Of a DNA stretch of 64,000 nt, positions 1 to 8,497 are shown piece by piece. The translations under genes and the position numbers were made by a program. The stretch comes from Bosea sp. F3-2. GTDB lineage: Bacteria > Pseudomonadota > Alphaproteobacteria > Rhizobiales > Beijerinckiaceae. Below the pieces are notes generated by a model. The model saw only the letters and a list, made by a program, of their open reading frames with translations. It made no database searches and was not told where the DNA came from. How positions within the stretch are numbered: the first letter of the stretch is position 1; every line of letters begins with the position of its first letter. Location of the stretch: positions 1,674,001 through 1,738,000 of the forward strand of contig NZ_CP042331.1 of assembly GCF_008253865.1 (NCBI RefSeq), read 5' to 3'.

Positions 1-1715
1 TTCATCAGCCTGAGCGCGTCGATGTCGTCGCGGTCCCATTCGATGAAGGTGCGATCGGCCATCGCGGCGTTGCCGATCGGCACCGTTTCGTCGAGACGGC
101 CGCGCGACAATACGAAGCCGCCGACGTGCTGGGAGAGATGGCGCGGATAGCCCAGGAGCCGGATGGCGAAATCGACGGCGCGGCGGATCGTCGGGTTCTT
201 CGGATCGAGCCCGGCCTGGCGGACGCGATTGTCACCGATCTCGCTGCCCCAGCTGCCCCATTGCGTGTCGGCGATGCGAGCGGTGACGTCCTCGGTCAGG
301 CCCAGCACCTTGCCGACCTCGCGGATGGCGCTGCGCGGCCGGTAATGGATCACGGTGGCGGCGATGCCAGCACGCTCACGACCGTACTTCCAGTAGATCC
401 ACTGGATCACCTCCTCGCGCCGCTCATGTTCGAAGTCGACGTCGATGTCGGGCGGCTCGCGGCGCTCGGTCGAGATGAAGCGCTCGAACAGCACGTCGTT
501 GTCGTTGGGATCAACGGCGGTGATGCCGAGCACGTAGCAGACGGCTGAATTGGCAGCCGAGCCGCGGCCCTGGCAGAGAATGCCCTTGCTATCAGCGAAC
601 TCGACGATCTGGCGGATGGTCAGGAAATAGCGGGCGTATTCCAGCGTCTCGATGAGAGCGAGCTCCTTCGTCAGCAATCCCTGCACCTTTTCCGGCACGC
701 CGTCGGGATAGCGGATCAGGCTGCGGCGCCGGACCAGTTCCACGAGCCAGTCCTGATCCTTCCAGCCGGGCGGCACCGGCTCGTCGGGATATTCATATTT
801 CAGCTGGCGGAGGTCGAATTCGACGCGGGAGAAGAGATGCTGCGTCTCGGCGATCGCCTCAGGCGCATCGCGGAAGAGGCGGGCCATCTCCTGCGGCAGC
901 TTGAGGTGGCGCTCGGCATTGGCCTCCAGCAATCGCCCTGCCCGCTCTATGGTGACGCCCTCGCGGATACAGGTGAGCACGTCCTGAAGATCGCGCTGCT
1001 CGATGGAATCGTAGAGCGCATCATTGGTCGCGATCAGCGGAGTGCGGGTCACGGCGGCGATCGTCTTCAGCCGCGCGAGGCGGCGGCGGTCGTCGCCGCG
1101 CCGATGCATGCTGGCAGCAAGCCAGACCGCGCCGGGCGCGGCGTCATCGAGCCTAGCGAGCAACCCGGCCAAGCCATCGAGGCGCTGCCCCGGCATCAGG
1201 ATCAGCAACAGGTCCCGGGCATCGTTCAGGAGGTCGTCGAGGACGAGGTGGCATTCGCCCTTCTTCACGCCCTCCTTCAGGTTGCCATGACTGAGCAAGC
1301 GGCAGAGGCGGCCCCAGCCGGCGCGGTTGGCCGGGTAGGCGACGATGTCGGGCGTGCCGTCGGCGAAGACGAGGCGCGTTCCGGTCGCGAGCTTGAAGCG
1401 ATCCGCTATCGCCTGCATCTGCTCAGGCTTGAAGGATAGATCGGCGAAATCCGGGTTCTCGACCCAGATATATTCGCCGGGGCTGCCACCTTTTCTGACC
1501 TTCTCGGGCGCCGGCAAACCGTCCTCCCGCAACTGCCTCAGCGCGGCCCAGGCGCGCACCACGCCCGCCACCGTGTTGCGGTCGGCGATGCCGATGCCGG
1601 CATATCCGAGCAGAAGCGCCGTCAGCACCATGTTCGGCCCCGGCGAGGCGCCGCGCAGGAAGGAAAAATTCGTCGCCGCAACAGGTTCGGCGAAGGGGCT
1701 GACAGACTGATTCAT
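1..1715 (-). CDS. dnaE2: Error-prone DNA polymerase DnaE2/ImuC (3' part outside window)
   Basis: About 571 N-terminal residues of a C-family DNA polymerase of the DnaE2 (ImuC) type; the rest, roughly half of the usual ~1,080 residues, lies beyond the left edge. The start region has the PHP-like opening (FSFLRGASPG near residue 17), and the palm motif PPDIDVDFEHERR sits near residue 420, supplying catalytic aspartates. DnaE2 performs translesion synthesis across damaged DNA with ImuA and ImuB and causes SOS mutagenesis. The ATG overlaps the imuB stop as ATGA, so the gene is translationally coupled as last member of imuA-imuB-dnaE2 and should be induced through the LexA box at 4044-4058. Family assignment is firm. 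Confidence 0.95.
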   Translation of the reverse strand, partial: MNQSVSPFAEPVAATNFSFLRGASPGPNMVLTALLLGYAGIGIADRNTVAGVVRAWAALRQLREDGLPAPEKVRKGGSPGEYIWVENPDFADLSFKPEQMQAIADRFKLATGTRLVFADGTPDIVAYPANRAGWGRLCRLLSHGNLKEGVKKGECHLVLDDLLNDARDLLLILMPGQRLDGLAGLLARLDDAAPGAVWLAASMHRRGDDRRRLARLKTIAAVTRTPLIATNDALYDSIEQRDLQDVLTCIREGVTIERAGRLLEANAERHLKLPQEMARLFRDAPEAIAETQHLFSRVEFDLRQLKYEYPDEPVPPGWKDQDWLVELVRRRSLIRYPDGVPEKVQGLLTKELALIETLEYARYFLTIRQIVEFADSKGILCQGRGSAANSAVCYVLGITAVDPNDNDVLFERFISTERREPPDIDVDFEHERREEVIQWIYWKYGRERAGIAATVIHYRPRSAIREVGKVLGLTEDVTARIADTQWGSWGSEIGDNRVRQAGLDPKNPTIRRAVDFAIRLLGYPRHLSQHVGGFVLSRGRLDETVPIGNAAMADRTFIEWDRDDIDALRLM

Positions 1716-3256
1716 GCGAAGAGCCCGTGCAGGAACCAGCGTGGCGGGGCGCTATCGGCCTCATAGAAGCCGGTGCGGTAGAGCCAGAAGCGACGGCCTT
1801 GCGCATCCTCGACGCGATAATAATCGCGCATCGGCTCGTCGCTGCCGTCGCGCCACCATTCGGGCGCGATGCGCTCGGGGCCTTCGGCGCGGGCGACGTC
1901 ATGGGTGAGGCGCCGCCAGCGGAAGCGGATCGGCGGACCGTCCGGCACCTCCGCGATGGCCTCGACCGGCTGCGGCGGCTCGAAGAGCTGGAGCGGACGG
2001 GCCGGCGGCTCCTGCGGCTCGGGCTCGGGCCAGACCGCTTCCGGCAGCGGCGCGGCGGCCGAAAGCGCTTTTGCCGCGCGGACGGGGTGATGCGTGTCCT
2101 GCGCCGCGAAGCGCAACACCCGGTCGCGGCCGAAGCGGGTAACGAGCCGGTCGACGAGATCGGTCACGGCCTCCTCCTCGACGGCGCGGCCATCGAGGCT
2201 GTGTTGCGGCGTGTTCAGCAGCTCGCAGACCGGCACGGAGAGCTTGATCGCATCGAAGCCGAAGCCGGGATCGAGCGGATCGGCCAGCGTCTCGATACGC
2301 TCGCGATAGAGCCGAAGCAGCGCCTTCGCATCGCGTGAGGGCCTGCCGGTCTCGATGGCGAGGCGGCGGACAGTGCCGTCGCTGCGGAAGAAGGCGATCT
2401 CGAAAACGCGCCCGCCTTCGCCACGCGCCTCCAGCACACGGGCCGCTTCCCCGATCAGGCGGGTGACCACCGCCTCGAGGCTCGCGCTATCGGCGAAGGG
2501 CTCGGCGAAATGACGCTCGACAATGCAGTCCGGCGGCGAGCGCAGAGGCGTGATGCGCCGGTCCTCGCAGCGGAGGATGCGCCTGAGCTTCGTCGCCAGC
2601 GCCTCGCCGAAGCGGGCGGACAGGGTCTCCGAAGGGCGTGCCGCGACATCGGCCAAGGTTTTCAAACCGGCACGGGAGAGCGCGATCACGATCTCGGCTT
2701 CGGCCTCCAGCGCCGCGACCGGCAGCAGACGCAGCACGGCTTCGTCCCGTCCCGGCGGGATGATGCCGCCCCGTGTGAAGCGGGCGCAGGCGCGAGCAGC
2801 GTCGGGCGTGGCGGCGATGGCGGCTTTCAGGCTCAAACCCATCCGGTCCATCACCCGCCGCACAAGGCCAACCATCCGCTCCTCGCCGCCGAAGAGATGG
2901 GCGCAGCCGGTGATGTCGAGCATGATACCATGCGGTTCATCCAGCGCGACCAGGGGCGTGAAGCGGTCGCAGAAGGCGGCGAGCGCTTCGAGGAACTCAC
3001 GATCCGCCCGGGGCTCAGCCTCCAGTGCGACGAGATCGGGGACGCGGGCGCGGGCATCGGCCAGGGTCAGGCCGCGGGTCAGACCAAGATCGAGAGCACG
3101 CCTGTCGCAATCGACCAAGCGCAGTGCGTTGTGCTGCGTCTCGACCAGGACATGCGACTTCTCAGCCGGCGCGCCGAAGGCCGGAATCGCGCCCGTCCGC
3201 CGCAACCTGTCCGTCGCCAGGAAGGGGAACCAGAGGGCGAGATAGCGGCGCGGCAT
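1712..3256 (-). CDS. imuB: ImuB, Y-family polymerase-like mutagenesis protein
   Basis: A 514-residue protein starting MPRRYLALWFPF, the usual ImuB opening. It is a Y-family DNA polymerase homologue (domain over roughly residues 1-330, including LDITGCAHLFGG) but in this family the catalytic acidic residues are not conserved. It acts as an adaptor that joins the beta clamp, ImuA and DnaE2 at lesions. An upstream in-frame start (3361) would add 35 residues inside imuA; 3256 is preferred because it begins at the conserved family N-terminus. Even so the gene overlaps the 3' end of imuA by about 95 bp, and its stop overlaps the dnaE2 start. Long overlaps like this point to one tightly coupled operon. 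Confidence 0.93.
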   Translation of the reverse strand: MPRRYLALWFPFLATDRLRRTGAIPAFGAPAEKSHVLVETQHNALRLVDCDRRALDLGLTRGLTLADARARVPDLVALEAEPRADREFLEALAAFCDRFTPLVALDEPHGIMLDITGCAHLFGGEERMVGLVRRVMDRMGLSLKAAIAATPDAARACARFTRGGIIPPGRDEAVLRLLPVAALEAEAEIVIALSRAGLKTLADVAARPSETLSARFGEALATKLRRILRCEDRRITPLRSPPDCIVERHFAEPFADSASLEAVVTRLIGEAARVLEARGEGGRVFEIAFFRSDGTVRRLAIETGRPSRDAKALLRLYRERIETLADPLDPGFGFDAIKLSVPVCELLNTPQHSLDGRAVEEEAVTDLVDRLVTRFGRDRVLRFAAQDTHHPVRAAKALSAAAPLPEAVWPEPEPQEPPARPLQLFEPPQPVEAIAEVPDGPPIRFRWRRLTHDVARAEGPERIAPEWWRDGSDEPMRDYYRVEDAQGRRFWLYRTGFYEADSAPPRWFLHGLFA

Positions 3257-4028
3257 GGTCTGTCCGGGAAGCCAGTCTGTCGGATCGGTCGAAAAGGCTG
3301 CGTTCCGCGAAAGTTCGTCGGTCACGGTCCCACTCCACATGCCACTCACGTTCCGCCGCACCGCCGCGCTGGCGCAGCAATCTCACGACAAAAGCCGGCG
3401 CGCCCGGGGCATTGGCCTCCAGCGCCCGTGATGCGAGCGCCCGCACCTGCCAGCGCGTGCGCGCCGCGCTCGGCGTCTCGGCCGCCGCCACGCGCAGCAG
3501 CAGGACCGGCACGCCCGAGCCTTCGGCCGCCAGAGCGAGGCGGCGGCTCGCCGTCAGGTCGAAGGCGCGCGGCTCGCCCCAGGGTTCGATCAGCACGGCG
3601 CCGAGCGCCGGGCAGCGTGCCGCCTCGGCACCAGCCCGCAGCACGCTTTCGCCATCGCGCGCCCGCACCAGCAGGAGGCGCGCCGGATCGAGGCCAAGCT
3701 CGTTGAGCCCTGGCGCATGCAGCCGGCCAGCCTCGGCATCGACAAAATCCTGCCGCGCCCAGAGGATCGGCCGCTCAGCAATCTTTTCCTCCGCCGCCCC
3801 CGCCCTCAAAGCGAGCCCGAGCGCGAAGCCGGTCGCGGTAGCGAGATCGGCCACCTCGGCAGCGTAGATCTCGTGCAGCGCCGCCCGGGCGAGGCCGCCA
3901 TTCAGGGCCTCGTCCAGCGAAGCCACGCCCAGGTCGATCCGCGCCTGCGAAGCCGGGCCCGCGCGCAGGGCCGCTTCGGCAAGGCTACGGCGCAGATCGG
4001 ACAGGGTCGGGGCGGTGGCTGCAGTCAT
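3162..4028 (-). CDS. imuA: ImuA, RecA/SulA-like SOS mutagenesis protein
   Basis: A 288-residue ImuA-type protein (RecA-fold, ATPase-like; starts MTAATAPTLSDLRR). ImuA works with ImuB and DnaE2 in damage-induced translesion synthesis. The chosen ATG lies 16 bp downstream of a LexA box, so the longer open frame that extends to 4211 cannot be the transcribed start. Good Shine-Dalgarno sequence is not visible, suggesting a short leader. The last ~31 codons overlap imuB in another frame and are less typical, so the true conserved domain probably ends near WHVEWDRD (about residue 227). First gene of the operon. Confidence 0.9.
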   Translation of the reverse strand: MTAATAPTLSDLRRSLAEAALRAGPASQARIDLGVASLDEALNGGLARAALHEIYAAEVADLATATGFALGLALRAGAAEEKIAERPILWARQDFVDAEAGRLHAPGLNELGLDPARLLLVRARDGESVLRAGAEAARCPALGAVLIEPWGEPRAFDLTASRRLALAAEGSGVPVLLLRVAAAETPSAARTRWQVRALASRALEANAPGAPAFVVRLLRQRGGAAEREWHVEWDRDRRTFAERSLFDRSDRLASRTDHAAPLSRPLVPLPGDGQVAADGRDSGLRRAG

Positions 4029-4043
4029 GGCAATAAGGTAATT

Positions 4044-4058
4044 GTTCTCTCTTTGTTC
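4044..4058 (-). promoter_or_regulatory. LexA (SOS) box of the imuA operon
   Basis: The sequence GTTCTCTCTTTGTTC matches the alphaproteobacterial LexA operator GTTC-N7-GTTC exactly (read on the plus strand; the operon is on minus). It lies 16-30 bp upstream of the imuA ATG, where it would cover the promoter. Repression by LexA and induction by DNA damage follow from known LexA biology in this class. Confidence 0.92.
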
Positions 4059-4138
4059 TTTTATAGACCCCTCCCCGCCGGAAGGCGAGTCGAGTCTCAC
4101 CGCCCTCCGCCTCATCCCTTGTCCCCACCCCCAAAGTT

Positions 4139-4189
4139 TGTCGGCTGGTGAGGGTAGTGTGTCGGCATCAGTAGGCGAAGTTTGTCGGC
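4139..4189 (+). repeat. Left-end array of three TGTCGGC repeats
   Basis: TGTCGGC occurs at 4139-4145, 4160-4166 and 4183-4189, a spacing of 21 and 23 bp, with G/T-rich bases before each copy. All point into the element. The layout resembles transposase-binding repeats at the ends of Tn7-like elements and mirrors the array at 52248-52342. Confidence 0.65.
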
Positions 4190-4530
4190 AGCGTTGCTCC
4201 GTCTCGGACAATCCCCGATCTGCAGGTCAGAACGCACCTTCTCAGACGCTGTGCGGGCCACTTGCTGACAGCTGAGGCCAACGCTTGAAAGCCGGGAGTT
4301 GGATCGACGCGGGGCCTTTCCCCACGCCGGCAACTGTGGCGCACCCCAAATGAGCGCCATTCCCCCTAGAAGACCGTGCTATCCCACCCCAGAAGTCTGC
4401 GTTAGCGCACCCATAAGTCATCGGCGGTGGAAATCCGGCTATGCCCGCAGAAGCACCATGGCGCGCGCGCTCATGGGCTCCTATCGTAACGAACAGGCGG
4501 GCCGACGGCGTAGGGACAAACAGCTACGAC
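4190..4530. other. Non-coding stretch inside the left end
   Basis: Between the end repeats and the exonuclease gene I see no convincing gene on either strand. Base composition is slightly less GC-rich than the imu operon. Open frames here are short and lack family resemblance. Confidence 0.5.
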
Positions 4531-5520
4531 ATGAAGATGAGCTCTGCTCAAATCGACCTGTTTGATGACGCGCCAGGCTACCGGGAGGCACCGCGGCCAG
4601 CGCCGAGGAAGCGTCCGGCCACGGCGCCCTCACCGGCTGGTTGGGACGACGAGGAAGCGGCTCATCGGCTTGAGCAGAGCGGCCAATTCAGGGTTCTGCG
4701 GAAGCTCGTGCCGCGCCCAATCATACCGCGGGCCCAAAGCGTCTTTCCGAACCTCGCGATCCTGGTCGACACCGAGACCACTGGTCTGAACCACGCCAAG
4801 GACGAGATCATCGAAGTTGGCGCGGTCGCATTCACATACGACGATGACGGCGTGATCGGCGATGTCGTGGGCGTCTACAGCGGGCTTCGTCAGCCTTCGG
4901 AACCGATCCCGGCGGAAATCACGCGGCTGACGGGGATCACCGATGAGATGGTTGCCGGGCTCGAAATTGACATCGCGGCGCTCGATGCGCTGGTTGAGCC
5001 TGCAGACCTGATCATTGCTCACAACGCCGCATTCGATCGGCCGTTTTGCGAGAAGCTCTCGCCTACCTTCGCGTCCAAAGCCTGGGCGTGTTCCGTGAAG
5101 GAGATCCCATGGGCGGATCTTGGCTTCGAGGGAAACAAACTCGGCTACCTCGTCGGCCAGTCTGGCCTGTTTCACGGGGCGCACCGAGCGACGGATGATT
5201 GCAACGCGCTGTTGGAGGTCCTCGCGCGGCCGCCCGAAGAGAATCGTGCGCGGCCATTCGCTGAACTCCTGCGATCCAGCGAGCAGAGTCGGGTGCGCAT
5301 CTATGCGGAAAACGCGCCATTCGACATGAAGGACCAGCTAAAAAGCAGAGGCTACCGCTGGTCGGATGGAAGCGACGGTCGGCCGAGAGCCTGGTGGATC
5401 GAGACCGAGGAAGAACTCCGCGTGGAGGAGTTCCGCTATCTTCGTACCGAGATCTATTGCTGGGAAGACGCCGAGCCGCTGACGTGGCGGCTCACGGCGC
5501 TTGATCGATATCGCGCGTAA
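4531..5520 (+). CDS. DnaQ-like 3'-5' exonuclease (DEDDh)
   Basis: A 329-residue protein with an exonuclease domain at about residues 75-235. The DEDDh residues are visible: Asp80 and Glu82 in VDTETTGL, Asp169 in AHNAAFDRPF, and His218 with Asp223 in HGAHRATDD. Such domains remove nucleotides from 3' ends of DNA or RNA, as in the polymerase III epsilon subunit. The ~70-residue N-terminal extension, rich in Pro and charged residues, and a ~95-residue C-terminal region (through YCWEDAEPL) do not occur in epsilon. An in-frame extension to 4441 exists; the ATG at 4531 is preferred because the upstream residues look like translated non-coding sequence. It is a lone cargo gene at the element's left end; its substrate is unknown. 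Confidence 0.85.
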   Translation: MKMSSAQIDLFDDAPGYREAPRPAPRKRPATAPSPAGWDDEEAAHRLEQSGQFRVLRKLVPRPIIPRAQSVFPNLAILVDTETTGLNHAKDEIIEVGAVAFTYDDDGVIGDVVGVYSGLRQPSEPIPAEITRLTGITDEMVAGLEIDIAALDALVEPADLIIAHNAAFDRPFCEKLSPTFASKAWACSVKEIPWADLGFEGNKLGYLVGQSGLFHGAHRATDDCNALLEVLARPPEENRARPFAELLRSSEQSRVRIYAENAPFDMKDQLKSRGYRWSDGSDGRPRAWWIETEEELRVEEFRYLRTEIYCWEDAEPLTWRLTALDRYRA

Positions 5521-6085
5521 TTACCTCGTATAGGCAATGCGGGAACGTAGTGGCGCCAATAGGTGTAAAGCGTTCAAGACCTAATCGGCGCGCTGGTCGG
5601 AGCTTTCGTCGTCGCCAAGGAGCAGAGCGGTTCGCCTGCGGTCATCCACTCCCGTGCGGCCTAAGAGCGTTGGGCCGAAAGCGTGAACTTCAGTTTCGGT
5701 CCGATGCCATGGAGCTCTGCCGCGTTTCGGAGATTATGATCGATAGGCACAGGACACTTTGCCTCAGCGAATGGAAAGCGCGGCGTCGGCCTCTCAGCGC
5801 GCCGTTTGCCTGGGAACCAGACAGACGATCCTAACGGGTCTCTAGTCCAGGCGCCGCGCACACGGTCGCTTCCTTCAGCAACAGCCGCCGATTGAGTCAC
5901 GTGGCCGAGGCTAGCAGCTCGGCAATGGAGCTGCCACCCACGTACTCCTCATTGACATCGGTATAGCGCTGTCTATTTGTTGCGCCGCAAGGTGTATGGC
6001 GCCCGAATCCGCGTGATCCGCCAAACGTCTATCGGCACGTGAGCCGATCCGGTCGCAGCCTACCCGGTAAAAACAAGGAACCCCG
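5521..6085. other. Gene-free stretch before the que genes
   Basis: No open frame here shows family resemblance on either strand. I looked for a preQ1 riboswitch ahead of the que genes and did not find its characteristic sequence. The stretch may contain decayed coding DNA, given the state of queC just downstream. Confidence 0.45.
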
Positions 6086-6546
6086 GTGAAGACTATCATT
6101 ATCTGCGGATGGGAATCCGTGACCCTCGCGCACGAGGTCCCGGCCAAAGCGGCCGTCATCCGCCACGTGTCACTTGACTACGGCCGGCGCCATAAAACAG
6201 AGCTGACCCATGCACGGGAGCGCGCTTTGGCGTGCCCCGCGACGTCGTCCACATGATCGGCGCTGACCTGCCGCGGCAGGGTCCCAGAGGGGCACTATGC
6301 GGAAGATAGCATGCGCGTCACCGTCGAACCCAATACCCCATCAATTCGGCAGTAGCCTTCGGTGTAGGCGCGGCGGAACAACCCGATTCCGAGGCGGTAA
6401 CGGTCCGTAGCGGCGCTCATCTGTTGTTCTCGCAACTGCGTCGAGCCGGGCGAGGCATTTGGCCTCGCTTCTCAGAACAATCCTACTAGTGCCCGGATTA
6501 CTGGATCGAAGATCGCCAGGGATACCAGGCAGCGCAACAGCAATAG
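6086..6546 (+). pseudogene. queC: queC remnant (7-cyano-7-deazaguanine synthase)
   Basis: The three frames together spell a broken QueC. A GTG at 6086, behind AAGGAA, begins VKTIIICGWESVTLAHEV, where the normal PP-loop SGGLDS is corrupted. Frame shifts follow: FGVPRDVVHMIG (around 6222), VPEGHYAEDSMRVTVEPN (6281 on), AVAFGVGAAE (6349 on). After a deletion of roughly 80 residues comes CSRNCVEPGEAF (near 6425), matching the zinc-binding C-terminal CGxCGTCVERREAF, and finally PDYW. QueC makes preQ0 from carboxydeazaguanine, ammonia and ATP. At least three frame changes and the loss of the middle make it non-functional. It directly precedes queD and so was the first gene of queC-queD-queE. Confidence 0.85.
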
Positions 6547-6557
6547 GGCGCGCAGTC

Positions 6558-6914
6558 ATGTACACCATCGCCAAGCGATTTGCCTTTTCGGCGTCACACG
6601 TGATCGGCGGCCTGCCTTCGGATCACCCCTGCGCCCGGCTGCACGGCCACAACTATGAGGTCGAGGTCATTCTGCAATCAGCCGACCTTGATCCGGTGGG
6701 CTTTGTCCGCGATTACCGCGAGCTCTCGGAACTCAAGGCGCTCATCGACAACAGCCTGGATCATCGACACCTCAACGAGGTCCTCGGACATGACCGGACA
6801 ACCAGTGAGGTCATTGCCAAGTGGATCTACGACTGGTGCAGTGCGCGGTGGCCAGAAGTCGCTGCCGTCCGCATCAGCGAGACGCCGAAAACGTGGGCGG
6901 AGTACCGTCCATGA
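6558..6914 (+). CDS. queD: 6-carboxytetrahydropterin synthase QueD
   Basis: A 118-residue QueD, full length for the family. Zinc ligands His14, His29 and His31 and the catalytic Cys25 are visible in SASHVIGG and CARLHGHNY; DHRHLNEV and the C-terminal SETPKTWAEY are also typical. It converts 7,8-dihydroneopterin triphosphate to 6-carboxytetrahydropterin, an early step towards 7-deazaguanines such as queuosine. The ATG at 6558 is used because the reading frame before it belongs to the queC remnant. Its stop overlaps the queE start as ATGA. Confidence 0.93.
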   Translation: MYTIAKRFAFSASHVIGGLPSDHPCARLHGHNYEVEVILQSADLDPVGFVRDYRELSELKALIDNSLDHRHLNEVLGHDRTTSEVIAKWIYDWCSARWPEVAAVRISETPKTWAEYRP

Positions 6915-7591
6915 AGGGGAGCATTCGCATCAGCGAGATCTTCGGTCCGACGGTCCAGGGAGAAGGTCCGTTGATCGGACGCCCGACAGTGTTCGTACGC
7001 ACGGGTGGTTGCGATTATCGCTGTCGATGGTGCGACACACTTTACGCGGTGCTGCCCGAGTTCCGCGAAGATTGGACGCTGATGACGCCAAACGCAATCC
7101 TGACCGAGGTGGAGCGGCTGTCGAACTCTGCGGGGGTGCTCGTGTCGTTATCGGGGGGCAATCCCGCACTTCAGCCTTTGGCTCCGCTCATCGAACAGGG
7201 GCGCCAGAAAGGTCACACATTCGCCCTTGAGACCCAAGGCAGTGTGCCGCAGCCTTGGTTTGCCGCGCTTGACTGGCTCATGCTCAGCCCGAAGCCGCCG
7301 TCTTCGGGGATGGCAACCGAGTGGCGGGCCCTCGATGATTGCGTCGCGGCCGCAAAGAGCGGACCGCAATGCGTCGTCAAGGTAGCTGTGTTCGACGACG
7401 AGGATTACGCTTACGCCCGGTTCTTGGCGAACCGCTGCCCGGGCTTACCGGTTTATCTGCAGGTCGGGAATTCTGCTCCGCTGATCTCCCATGCGGGCCC
7501 TGGCAGCGAAGAGGCCGATTCTTCCGCAGTTGCATGTGTTGGCCTGGGGCAACAGACGCGGCGTTTAACGGCATACCTTGTTGTGCCCTAA
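6911..7591 (+). CDS. queE: 7-carboxy-7-deazaguanine synthase QueE, frameshifted C-terminus
   Basis: A radical SAM enzyme that converts 6-carboxytetrahydropterin to 7-carboxy-7-deazaguanine. The iron-sulfur cysteines are Cys34, Cys38 and Cys41 (CDYRCRWC), preceded by FGPTVQGEGP. The open frame encodes 226 residues and is normal up to LPVYLQVGN, but its last ~35 residues are atypical. The standard family ending ILPQLHVLAWGNRRGV followed by TAA at 7566-7568 is present in the +1 frame, so a frameshift lies between about 7485 and 7515, possibly with loss of some residues. The catalytic core is intact; the product may be unstable or partly active. A sequencing error cannot be excluded, but the neighbouring queC is also decayed. 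Confidence 0.85.
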   Translation: MKGSIRISEIFGPTVQGEGPLIGRPTVFVRTGGCDYRCRWCDTLYAVLPEFREDWTLMTPNAILTEVERLSNSAGVLVSLSGGNPALQPLAPLIEQGRQKGHTFALETQGSVPQPWFAALDWLMLSPKPPSSGMATEWRALDDCVAAAKSGPQCVVKVAVFDDEDYAYARFLANRCPGLPVYLQVGNSAPLISHAGPGSEEADSSAVACVGLGQQTRRLTAYLVVP

Positions 7592-7753
7592 TTCCGATTA
7601 AGAACGCTAATCATTGTGCGGCGCCTCGACGACCTGCGCCCGGCTGGCTACCGAGCAATGATCGCCAGGTTTGTGGAACCGTCTCGATCTCGTCGAAAGC
7701 CACGCGGAAAGTTTCGCGATCGATGCTGATGAGTTCCATGACCGCTCGGACGA

Positions 7754-8497
7754 TTATGCTACTCGACGAAGCTCCCGCTCAGTCACTCCAAGGGCGCTCA
7801 ACAGCTCAGCACGAACTTCCGCGAAACGTCTCGCCCGCGGGCCGGCCTCAATCGGAAGATCGATTTGGATGTCCACCGTGAACCGCCCTTCATCCAGGAC
7901 AAGGACACGTTGTGCGAGATTAATCGCTTCTTCGACGTCATGCGTCACGAGCAGCACGGCCGGCTTGTGGCGAGCGCAGAGATCGAGGAGAAGCGACTGC
8001 ATCCGCAAGCGTGTCAGCGCATCAAGCGCACCAAAAGGCTCGTCGAGAAGGAGCAGATCCGGCTCGCGCACGAGTGAACGCGCCAACGCAGCTCGCTGCT
8101 GTTCGCCGCCGGAAAGCTGCATCGGCCAAGCTGATGCTCTTGCTGTCAGCTCGACCTCAGCAAGCGACTGCAGAGCTCGTTCCTCCGGGGCAGCTCCTTT
8201 GAGGCCTAAGGCGACGTTATCGATGACCTTCTTCCAGGGAAGCAGACGGGCGTCCTGGAAGACAACAGAAATGGCCTTCGGAATTTCCAGCCGTCCCCTT
8301 CCCGGCACACCATGGTCGAGACCAGCGAGCGCACGAAGGAGAGTGCTTTTGCCTGAGCCGGATCGTCCGAGGAGCGTGACGAATTCGCCGCGGCGGATTT
8401 CGAGATCGACGCCGTCGATGATGGTTCGTTCACCGTAGCACCGCTTTAAGCCGCGAACCCGAACGACAGGGCTTAATCCGCCAGAATTTTGCGCCAT
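7754..8497 (-). CDS. ssuB: Sulfonate/taurine-type ABC importer ATPase (SsuB)
   Basis: A 247-residue ABC ATPase. Walker A GRSGSGKST (about residue 44), signature LSGGEQQRAALARSL, Walker B LLLLDEPFGALD and the switch His in THDVEEA are all present. The FQDARLLPWKKV segment is typical of the SsuB/TauB/NrtD group. It energises uptake of aliphatic sulfonates or related sulfur compounds through SsuC and SsuA. Its start lies 25 bp inside the 3' end of the permease gene, so the two are translationally coupled. Third transport gene and last of the minus-strand operon starting at 11790. Substrate is inferred from the family and from the adjacent monooxygenase. Confidence 0.88.
   Translation of the reverse strand: MAQNSGGLSPVVRVRGLKRCYGERTIIDGVDLEIRRGEFVTLLGRSGSGKSTLLRALAGLDHGVPGRGRLEIPKAISVVFQDARLLPWKKVIDNVALGLKGAAPEERALQSLAEVELTARASAWPMQLSGGEQQRAALARSLVREPDLLLLDEPFGALDALTRLRMQSLLLDLCARHKPAVLLVTHDVEEAINLAQRVLVLDEGRFTVDIQIDLPIEAGPRARRFAEVRAELLSALGVTERELRRVA

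Noticed and set aside
5521..6085. preQ1 riboswitch upstream of the que genes
   Set aside because: No recognisable aptamer sequence or A-rich tail was found before 6086.
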